Assembly: GCF_027859255.1 (NCBI RefSeq)
Contig: NZ_JAQHXR010000001.1
Coordinates: 496,001-560,000, forward strand
DNA from: Helicobacter ibis
GTDB taxonomy: Bacteria; Campylobacterota; Campylobacteria; Campylobacterales; Helicobacteraceae
Direction: 5' to 3'
Length of the DNA: 64,000 bases
Below, piece after piece: positions 55,125-62,549 of this stretch. The notes beneath the pieces are model-generated. The model saw nothing but the letters and a program-made list of their open reading frames with translations, did not search any database and had not been told where the DNA came from. A program made the translations under genes and the position numbers. How positions within the stretch are numbered: position 1 is the first letter of the stretch; each line of letters starts with the position of its first letter.

Positions 55125-57728
55125 AGCAAGTTTTAAGAAATTTTAACTTTTGATAATATTTTAAAGCTTAGGGCTTTATGCCTTTTTGTTTTAAAGCTAT
55201 CCTAAGCACTCAAAATAGCCACATTGTAAGCTAAAAGATAGTAAAATACTGACTTGAAATATCCATGCACTCAATAAGGACATAAATGAACTCTATAGAA
55301 GAAATTGTTTAAGATAAGATAAAGTCTCGACTTAAGGAATTAAACATTGCCTATTATGCAAAAACACAAAGCATCAATACCGAAATTGATGAGGCGCTCA
55401 CAAAAGCTCCAAGTAAAAGCGGTGGGAGTGGTAAAAACTATCCTGATATAAGATTATTAATAAAGCTAAAAACACTAAGAACTATTCCTATTATGATAGA
55501 AGTTAAGGGCTTAAAAAATAAACTTGCTAAATTTAAAAATGATGAAATATAAAATACCACCAAAGACAATAAACCCAATTATAAAAATATACAAGAATAC
55601 GCTCTGAATGGTGCGGTTCATTATGCTAATGCGATACTTGATTATACGCATAGTTATGATGAAGTCATTGCAATAGGAGTTAATGGCTATTACGAATTAT
55701 CAAGCGATAAAGAACCTAAAATAGAATACGCCCTTTATTGCTTAAATTGTGAAAATTTAAGCATTCCTAAAAAAATAGGTGATTTTAAAGATTTAAGTTG
55801 TTTATCAAAAGAATATTTAGATGATTTAATGCTTAAAATAGATTCTATCAACTTAATTGATGAAGAAAAGGCAAAAGCTATTAAAGAGCTTGAAAGTGAT
55901 ACAGAATCTAAACTTAATACACTCAATCAATTTATGCACGATAGCTTATTAAATATTAGCCATAACGATAGAGTAGCCTTACTTGTAGGTATGATTATGG
56001 CAGCTCAAGGCGTGGCTGATAAAATCACACCGCTAAAATTAGACGAGCTAAAAGGACAAGAAGGACAATATACAAATGATGGACAAATTTTTCTAAATAA
56101 AATCAAAGATTTTTTAAGCTATAAAAATCTACCACAAGAAAAAATCAATCTCGTTATCAACGATTTAGAAAAAGCCTTTATCTATTCTAAACTTTATAAT
56201 GTAAAATCCTATACCAACGAGCTTTTACACTCAAGTGATGAAAGCCCGCTGAAAAAATCTATATCCAAGTGCTTGATAATATCTTGCCACTTGTAAAAAA
56301 GCTAAAAACCGCAGATATTGCTGGAAGACTTTTTAATTCCATTACTAAATGGCTGGAAGTGCTAGATAATGAAAAAAATGATGTCGTGCTTACACCTAGA
56401 TATGTCGTAGATCTTATGGTAGCACTTGCAAGAGTAAATAAAGATTTTTTTGTGTGGGACTATGCGACAGGTTCAGGTGCTTTTCTTATCTCTTCAATGA
56501 ATGCAATGATAAAAGATTGCGAAAATATCAAAAGCCCAAAAGAAAAAGAAGAAAAAATCGCTCACATCAAAGCTTATCAACTCTTAGGTATAGAAAAACG
56601 CACTGATATTTATTTGCTTGGAATCTTAAATATGATTTTGCTTGATGATGGCAGTGCAAATTTGTTACATAAAGATAGTTTGAAAGAATTTGAAGGCAAC
56701 TACGAGCAAGGTGATAAAAAAGGCAAAAGTTTCCCAGCTAATGTCTTTTTATTAAATCCTCCTTATTCTGCAGAAGGTAAAGGATTTATCTTTGTAGATA
56801 GAGCATTAAAAAGAATGCAAAAAGGCAGGGCAGTAGTGATTATCCAAGAAAATGCTGGAAGTGGGAATGGGCTTCCTTATACCAAAAATATTTTAGAGCA
56901 TTCAAGCCTTTTGGCAAGTATCAAAATGCCAAATGATTTATTTGTAGGAAAATCAAGCGTGCAAACAGCTATTTATGTGTTTGAAGTGGGAGTTAAGCAT
57001 GGTTATATAAGAGCGGCAAGGAAAAAGTCAAAAGCAAGTGTCAATCTAAAAGATACCAATAACGCAAAAGCAAGATATGAAGAACTTGTAAATATCGTGC
57101 TTTATGGCTCAAAATATTTAAATTATTACAAAGATTTTTATATAGAAGATTGCATTAATTTAGAAGGTAAAGACTGGACTTGCTCACAGCATAGAAAAAT
57201 CGATACCAAGCCAACACTAGAAGATTTTAAAAAAAGTGTGAGTGAATATCTTGCTTGGGAAGTGAGTAATATTTTAAAACAAGAAGGATTTACGCAGGGA
57301 AAGTTCTAAACCCTGCTTTAGAGAAATTAGAAGCTGATTTCAAAAAAGCAGGGGGAGAGTGGAGAGAGTTTAGAATCAGAGATTTATTTGAGTCTGAAAA
57401 TGGAGATTTTGATATACAAAAAACACATTTAAATAATAAAGGTGAGATAGTTATAAGCTCAGGTGAGACAAATTTAGGAATTATAGGTAAAACAGATGTC
57501 AAAGCTAAAATTTTTGAGAAAAATACTCTAACTTGCGATATGTTTGGAAATGTTTATTATAGAAGCTTTCCTTATAAAATGGTAACTCACGCTAGAGTTT
57601 TTAATCTAAAAGCAAAATTTAATATCAATGATAAGATAGGATTATACCTTGTTGGTATTTTTAGCTTTATAAAATTTAAATTCTCATATTCCAGTATGGC
57701 AAGCTGGAATAAAATTAAAAATGAAGTT

Positions 57729-57780
57729 ATCACTCTTCCCGCAGATTCTAAAGGTAATCTTGCTTTTGATTTTATGGAAT
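57729..57780 (+). repeat. Direct repeat copy 1, end of target-recognition domain 1
   Basis: Codes for ITLPADSKGNLAFDFME. It is nearly identical in protein and closely similar in DNA to the copy at 58318-58369, showing that the two recognition domains arose by duplication or share a recombination-prone joint. Confidence 0.75.
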
Positions 57781-57884
57781 CTTATATAGTGGAGCTGGAA
57801 GCGTATCTGCGTGCTACTGGACTAAGTAACTATACACTGACCAAAAAAGAAAAAGAGATTCTAAACACACTAGATTCTAGCTGC

Positions 57885-57895
57885 GGGGGGGGGGG
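57885..57895 (+). repeat. G11 homopolymer tract, candidate phase-variation switch
   Basis: Eleven consecutive G inside the type IIG gene, after codons for LDSSC. With 11 G the frame ends at once in TAA (57897). With ten G (or 7, 13) it runs on into DNPYSSLEALDSIIWKEFRI and the whole second target-recognition domain; with twelve G it stops after a few codons. This is the only long G/C tract in the window. Confidence 0.85.
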
Positions 57896-58317
57896 ATAAT
57901 CCCTATAGTAGCTTAGAGGCTTTAGATTCTATAATTTGGAAAGAATTTAGAATTGGGGATTTGTTTGAGATATTTACAGGTAGAGATGTGATTATAGGGC
58001 GAACAGAGTTAGGAAATATACCACTGGTTAGTCATCAAAATACAGACAATGGGGTTGTGAAATACATTAAAAAACTTAATGATAGACATATTTTTGATTA
58101 TCGTTACACCATTTATTTGGCTGATAGAGGAGTATTTTATGCTTCTACACAATTTGAAAATTTTCATATAGGAACTAGAGTTAAGGCACTTGTATTTAAA
58201 GATAAAAATAAAATAAGCAAAGAAATAAGATTATTTTTTGTTAGCACAATTAACAAATTGCAAACTTTATTCAAAGATTATCTAATAAATGCTACTAATA
58301 AATTGCCGGACTTAAAA

Positions 58318-58369
58318 ATCACTCTACCTGCAGACTCTAAAGGCAATCTTGCTGTTGACTTTATGGAAA
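58318..58369 (+). repeat. Direct repeat copy 2, end of target-recognition domain 2
   Basis: Codes for ITLPADSKGNLAVDFME, one residue different from copy 1. Differences at the DNA level are mostly silent. It lies 589 bases downstream of copy 1, at the end of the second recognition domain. Confidence 0.75.
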
Positions 58370-58568
58370 ATGCAATTAAAGCTATTCAAAAAGAAGCGAT
58401 AAAAAGCGTAGTTTTGTATGAAGATTTTAAAATCAATGCTACAAAGGAAGCTATAAAAAAGCATTAGTTGTATTATAATCTTTGCCATTAAAGAGATAAA
58501 GGCAATTTTTACTAAATTTAGCAAAATAGGTGGATTTGGAGCTATAAATATCGCGTGAGGGATTATAA

Positions 58569-59033
58569 ATGCAGTGCAAAAACTTTGATAAAGCTAACTT
58601 AGATGAGTGTGTATCTTTGTATATAGATGTATTTTCAAAAGAGCTATGGTGTGAGCAAAATTGCCCCAAAAAGATAAAAGAATACTTTTTAATGCTTTTA
58701 GAGATGAATACATTTTTAGGGTTTATGCTTGTAAAAGATAGTCAGATTATAGGCGTTTGCGTGGGCTATATCAAGCCTTATACATTTGATGATAAAGTCG
58801 CTAAAGAATATGCAATTGAGCAGTTTTTTATCGCGTATAAATATCAAAATAAAGGCCATGGCAAGCAGTTTTTAGAATCTATAAAAACGCAGTTAAAGAC
58901 ACAATATACAGATATTAATGCTATGATTTTGAATACACAGCGTAAATATCCGGCATTTAGATTCTATAAATGCTGTGGCTTTGAAGCACTTGATGAATAT
59001 GCTATTTTGGCGTGTGATATAAAGGCTGATTGA
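58569..59033 (+). CDS. GNAT-family N-acetyltransferase
   Basis: A 154-residue acetyltransferase. The acetyl-CoA loop is intact: AYKYQNKGHGKQFLESIK (Q/RxxGxG), and the C-terminal FRFYKCCGFEAL closes the fold. FLGFMLVKDSQIIGVCVGYI is the typical beta-hairpin. It resembles aminoglycoside 6'-acetyltransferase-type or small-molecule GNATs, but the substrate is not shown. Its TGA overlaps the ATG of the next acetyltransferase (TGATG), forming a coupled pair. Confidence 0.85.
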   Translation: MQCKNFDKANLDECVSLYIDVFSKELWCEQNCPKKIKEYFLMLLEMNTFLGFMLVKDSQIIGVCVGYIKPYTFDDKVAKEYAIEQFFIAYKYQNKGHGKQFLESIKTQLKTQYTDINAMILNTQRKYPAFRFYKCCGFEALDEYAILACDIKAD

Positions 59034-59662
59034 TGAAAGAGTGTCATTTTATTCCTATTGATTTAAAATCTTACAAAAGAGCAGAGCATTTTAAGTTTTT
59101 TAGTGCAAATCCTTGTGGTTTTTCGCTAAGTGTGGAACTTGAAGTGCAAAATTTGCTGAATCATAAACAAAAGGGATATAGCTTTTCAAATCTTATTCTT
59201 TATTGTATTTCTAGGAGTGTGAATGAGATAGTAGAATTTAGAATGGATTATAAAGATGGGATTTTAGGCTATTATGAAATCTCTCACCCAAGCTATACTA
59301 TTTTTCATAAAAATAGTGAGACTTTTAGCTCTCTTTGGAGTGAATATGATGAGGATTTTGCTACATTTAATGAGAAACTGCAAAGCGATAAAACGGAGTT
59401 TGGTGAAAATCTAAGCTATGAGGCAAAGGCGACAAATTTGCCAAATATATTTTTTGTATCTTCGCTTCCCTGGATTAGTTTTAAGGATTTTAATTTGCAA
59501 ATTGATAGAAGCAAGTTTTATGCGCCAATTTTCACTCTATCAAAAATACAGGATTCTAAAATTTTGCTAAATATTAATGTTAATCACGCAATTTGCGATG
59601 GCTATCATGTAGCAAAGTTTGTAGAATCTTTGCAAGAAGCTATTAATAATTTTAAGGAGTAA
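59033..59662 (+). CDS. Chloramphenicol acetyltransferase-like protein
   Basis: A 209-residue protein of the CAT fold. The catalytic histidine block is VNHAICDGYHVAKFVE (HxxxDG) near the C-terminus. Other matches are HFKFFSANPCGFSLSVELEV, EFRMDYKDGILGYY and FFVSSLPWISFKDFN (family: xSSxPWxxF). Trimeric CATs acetylate chloramphenicol. A chromosomal diverged copy may act on another hydroxylated compound, so a resistance phenotype is only possible. ATG 59033 is chosen over TTG 59030. mdaB follows after two bases. Confidence 0.83.
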   Translation: MKECHFIPIDLKSYKRAEHFKFFSANPCGFSLSVELEVQNLLNHKQKGYSFSNLILYCISRSVNEIVEFRMDYKDGILGYYEISHPSYTIFHKNSETFSSLWSEYDEDFATFNEKLQSDKTEFGENLSYEAKATNLPNIFFVSSLPWISFKDFNLQIDRSKFYAPIFTLSKIQDSKILLNINVNHAICDGYHVAKFVESLQEAINNFKE

Positions 59663-59664
59663 GA

Positions 59665-60249
59665 ATGAAAAATATACTTTTATTAAATGGATCTAAAAGT
59701 TTTGGGCACTCTGGTGGTAAGCTAAATGATACTTTACATAATGTGGCAAAAGAGACTTTAGAATCTCTAGGGCTAAATGTGAGTGAAACGCGTATAGATA
59801 AAGGCTATGATATAGAATCTGAAGTGCAAAAGATTCTAGATTCTGAAGCTATCATCTATCAAATGCCTGGTTGGTGGATGGGTGAGCCTTGGATTGTCAA
59901 AAAATACATTGATGAGGTTTTTAGCACAGGGGCTGGAAAACTCTATGCAAATGATGGTAGAAGTAGGGAAGATGTGAGTAAAAAATATGGCAGTGGTGGG
60001 CTTGTGAAGGATAAAAAATATATGTTTTCTCTTACTTGGAATGCACCGCTTGAAGCCTTTAATGAAAAGGAACAATTTTTTGAAGGCGTGGGCGTAGATG
60101 GGGTGTATTTGCACTTACACAAAGCACATCAGTTTTTAGGTATGAAACCACTACCTACTTTTATCTGCAATGATGTGATTAAAAATCCACAAGTAGAGAA
60201 GTATATAAAGGATTATAAAGTGCATTTAATAAATATTTTAAAGATATAA
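59665..60249 (+). CDS. mdaB: NADPH quinone reductase MdaB
   Basis: A flavodoxin-fold quinone reductase that reduces quinones by two electrons and protects Helicobacter against oxidative stress. The 194 residues show LLLNGSKSFGHSGGKLNDTL (FMN phosphate loop), YQMPGWWMGEPWIVKKYIDE, YMFSLTWNAPLEAF and HKAHQFLGMKPLPTF. It is the third gene of the run with the two acetyltransferases; the mixture looks like a detoxification cassette. A near-300-base gap without genes follows. Confidence 0.9.
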   Translation: MKNILLLNGSKSFGHSGGKLNDTLHNVAKETLESLGLNVSETRIDKGYDIESEVQKILDSEAIIYQMPGWWMGEPWIVKKYIDEVFSTGAGKLYANDGRSREDVSKKYGSGGLVKDKKYMFSLTWNAPLEAFNEKEQFFEGVGVDGVYLHLHKAHQFLGMKPLPTFICNDVIKNPQVEKYIKDYKVHLINILKI

Positions 60250-60543
60250 AATAAGGAATTTTGACTATAAAGTTAATTTCTATATGTTATCCAAAAGAAG
60301 AATGTAGAGAATAATTTTTATAGGTTGCTTCAAATCTTGCCTTAAAAAGCATAAAAGATATTATCTCTTAACTAAATAGAAAAATGTGGAGAATCTTATT
60401 TGCATAAGAGTAGGAAAGCTAATCTAAATAGCTTAAGCTTATACAAAGCGAGGTTATATTTTATACAAAATTAGCACAATTTTAGTAACTAAAATAATAA
60501 GTATAAGACAATTAAATTCTTATAAGAGGAAAATAAAGTGTGC
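60250..60543. other. 294-base gap without gene
   Basis: No open frame above about 30 codons. Short pieces such as NLNSLSLYKARLYFIQ (60427-60476) could be remnants of a coding sequence, but no family is recognisable. No hairpin with T-tract was found between the convergent mdaB and nadB genes. Confidence 0.4.
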
Positions 60544-62004
60544 TTAGATTCTATAATGAGCTCCTATTGATTCTTCTCTCTTAATAGCTGATTCAACTAT
60601 ATTTTTAGCAGTTAGTAGGCGTAGTTTTAGGAGTCTTCCTATGTTGCTTTGTAGCATTACATAGATTCCTCCTAATGCTTCATTTAGACCGCTTTTTTTG
60701 CGGATTATGCCGACTTTCTCCCACATTATGTTTCTTAGTATGGCTTTTAGATTCTCATCTTGTTCTTTTTGCAATACTTGCAAATGAAGTGGGAACTCTC
60801 TAAAATTTAATTCAACATTATTGTGGATTATATTTTGTGCAGCCCTTTTGGCAAAGACTAGACTTTCTAGTAGGGAGTTTGATGCAAGTCTATTTGCACC
60901 ATGCACCCCTGTGCAGGCACACTCTCCTATGGCATATAGATTATTCATTCTTATAACCTTTCCTATGCTATCTACCTTTATCCCGCCCATGCAGTAGTGA
61001 AATGCTGGAGAAATTGGGATTTTATCATTTGGTAAGTCATATCCAAAGGAGCTAAGATTCCTAGCAATATTAGGGAATCTATGATAGAAAAACTCTTTAG
61101 AAAATGGAGATAAATCTAGGTATATTTCGCATTCTTCTTCTTTTAGATTCTTTTCTTTTAGTTTTAATTTGTAGTCAAAAATAGATCTTGCAACCTTATC
61201 TCTAGGTGCTAATTCTCCATTTTTATCATAATCAAACAAGAATCTATTTCCCCAATAATCAACTATTCTTGCACCTTCGCCCCTTAGTGCTTCGCTTAAG
61301 AGTAGCTTTCTTGCGTGTTGAGTTTTTGTAAATACGGTTGGGTGGAATTGCAACATCTCCATATCTTGTAATTCTAAGTTGTTTTCTAAGATCATTCCGT
61401 GTAATTCACCTGATATTGTATATGCGTTTGTGTGGTAGTTAAATAATGCTCCAACACCGCCACTTGCTAAAATTACATTATTGGCATATAGATTATAGTT
61501 TCCTCTTTTGGTTAAAACACTCACACCACAACATGTATCTCCTTCTATAAGCAGTTCTGTAACGGTGGCATTTTTCCATAATGTGTGATTTAGTTGTGAT
61601 ATTAGATGACTATGTATTGCTCTACCTGTGCAATCTCCTCCTGCATGTATGATTCTAGCAGTGCTATGTGCTGCTTCTTTTGTAAATAGAAGATTACCAT
61701 TTTCATCTCTATCAAATGGTGTATTTTTAGCTATCAAGTCTTCTAAGACTTCTAGGCTTTCTTTGCTTAGTGTCTCTACTATCTCTCTATTGCACAGCCC
61801 AGCACCTGCATTTAGAGTATCTTGTATGTGTAATGGGATATCATCTATATCTTTTGCAACTGCAATTCCACCTTGTGCATAGAATGTGTTACATTCCCAT
61901 GGTTGATCTTTGCACAAAATTAGGACTTTTAAGTTTTTTGGCAAGTTTAGTGCAGCATATAGCCCAGCAATTCCAGCACCTACAATAATCACATCATATT
62001 TCAT
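60544..62004 (-). CDS. nadB: L-aspartate oxidase
   Basis: Oxidises L-aspartate to iminoaspartate, the first step of NAD synthesis. The 486-residue flavoprotein has IVGAGIAGLYAALNLP, NTFYAQGGIAVAKDIDD, TARIIHAGGDCTGRAIH, LQFHPTVF, LLSEALRGEGARIVD, YCMGGIKVDSIG and GANRLASNSLLESLVFAKRA. All match NadB rather than the related fumarate reductase flavoprotein. nadA and nadC are not in the window. It follows the small lipoprotein gene by eight bases on the minus strand. Confidence 0.94.
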   Translation of the reverse strand: MKYDVIIVGAGIAGLYAALNLPKNLKVLILCKDQPWECNTFYAQGGIAVAKDIDDIPLHIQDTLNAGAGLCNREIVETLSKESLEVLEDLIAKNTPFDRDENGNLLFTKEAAHSTARIIHAGGDCTGRAIHSHLISQLNHTLWKNATVTELLIEGDTCCGVSVLTKRGNYNLYANNVILASGGVGALFNYHTNAYTISGELHGMILENNLELQDMEMLQFHPTVFTKTQHARKLLLSEALRGEGARIVDYWGNRFLFDYDKNGELAPRDKVARSIFDYKLKLKEKNLKEEECEIYLDLSPFSKEFFYHRFPNIARNLSSFGYDLPNDKIPISPAFHYCMGGIKVDSIGKVIRMNNLYAIGECACTGVHGANRLASNSLLESLVFAKRAAQNIIHNNVELNFREFPLHLQVLQKEQDENLKAILRNIMWEKVGIIRKKSGLNEALGGIYVMLQSNIGRLLKLRLLTAKNIVESAIKREESIGAHYRI

Positions 62005-62012
62005 ATAGATTC

Positions 62013-62132
62013 CTATCGTTGTATTTGTGTATCCTCTCTATAAGGATCAGCTTTAAAACCGCAACCACTAAGGCTTAGAAGTATGATTTGTGATATAATA
62101 ATTACATGAAAAAATCGTCTGAAGTTTTGCAT
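62013..62132 (-). CDS. Tiny LptM/YifL-like lipoprotein
   Basis: A 39-residue lipoprotein: basic start (MQNFRRFF), hydrophobic helix IIISQIILLSL and lipobox LSGC, giving a mature peptide of only 16 residues beginning CGFKADPYRED. This fits the lppLP pattern (CGxKGPLY in LptM), where the short peptide assists assembly of the LPS translocon LptD. A longer frame reaches upstream but would bury the signal peptide, so I take the ATG at 62132. AAGGAG lies about 13 bases away, rather far. Its first 27 bases are antisense to the start of the divergent DciA-like gene. Confidence 0.65.
   Translation of the reverse strand: MQNFRRFFHVIIISQIILLSLSGCGFKADPYREDTQIQR
62094..62099 (+). promoter_or_regulatory. 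Extended -10 element, possibly giving a leaderless mRNA
   Basis: TGATATAATA contains a perfect TATAAT ending seven bases before the ATG at 62106. Transcription starting at the usual distance would begin at or within a base or two of that ATG, and no ribosome-binding site precedes it. The site lies inside the antisense lipoprotein gene. Confidence 0.5.
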
Positions 62133-62549
62133 AATCTTTTTAATTCTCCTTGTTATAGTAAGCTTAATTACAATATAGAAGCATGGAAATTTGTGCCATA
62201 TATTGTAAGTAGCATAAGAGCGGGAATAAGTTATGTATATGTAAAAAATAGCAAGTTGTATATAGTTTGCAAACATTCCCAATTTAAGCTTGAGTTCAAG
62301 TATAAAAAAAAAGAAATAATGAATGGCTTAAAACTATTTCAAGCAAATAAAAAAATGCTACTAGGCATAGATGACATTATCTGTTATGAGCAAAAACAAG
62401 CAATAAATATCACAAGAGAGATAATAGGGGAATCCTTTAATGAAAAGAGTGAAGGGGAGTTTGAAAATCTTGCAAGTGGTGAATTGTATGATATTTTTGA
62501 GAGGATTAGAGAGAGGATTTTGGATAATTTAGAGCATGAAGGCAGATAG
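62106..62549 (+). CDS. DciA-like (DUF721) protein
   Basis: A 147-residue protein. Its N-terminal part follows the DUF721 pattern: LHNLFNSPCYSKLNYNIEAW, then VSSIRAGISYVYVKNSKLYI (the IAxxTxPxxxxxGxLxV type) and FKLEFKYKKKEIMNGLKLF (family: WxxELxxxxxxLLxxLN). The C-terminus is acidic and helical. DUF721/DciA proteins help load the replicative helicase; the match is by pattern and moderate. A run of nine A (62304-62312) lies in the KKKE codons. The stop TAG overlaps the GTG of uvrC by one base. Confidence 0.65.
   Translation: MKKSSEVLHNLFNSPCYSKLNYNIEAWKFVPYIVSSIRAGISYVYVKNSKLYIVCKHSQFKLEFKYKKKEIMNGLKLFQANKKMLLGIDDIICYEQKQAINITREIIGESFNEKSEGEFENLASGELYDIFERIRERILDNLEHEGR

Larger units (their letters stand above)
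55286..58467 (+). pseudogene. Type IIG/IIB restriction-modification enzyme (BcgI-like), decayed, G-tract containing
   Basis: A fused endonuclease-methyltransferase-specificity gene of about 1060 codons. The ATG at 55286 follows AAGGA. The nuclease part shows KNYPDIRLLIKLK and IMIEVKG (PD...ExK) but has in-frame TAA codons at 55310 and 55550. The methyltransferase has DYATGSGAFLIS (motif I) and FLLNPPYSAEG (motif IV, NPPY). One base is missing in the A6 run at 56252-56257 and one near 57297-57299. Two target-recognition domains follow, each starting xxEFRIxDLFE and ending ITLPADSKGNLA, separated by the G11 tract. Related Campylobacter and Helicobacter type IIG genes are phase variable. With two stops and two shifts the nuclease is most likely dead here. 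Confidence 0.82.

Noticed and set aside
56252-56257. Programmed frameshift in the A6 run of the type IIG gene
   Set aside because: Possible in principle, but upstream nonsense codons and a further indel downstream make random decay the simpler reading.
59836-60114. 92-codon minus-strand frame opposite mdaB
   Set aside because: Antisense shadow of a well supported flavodoxin-fold gene, without signals.
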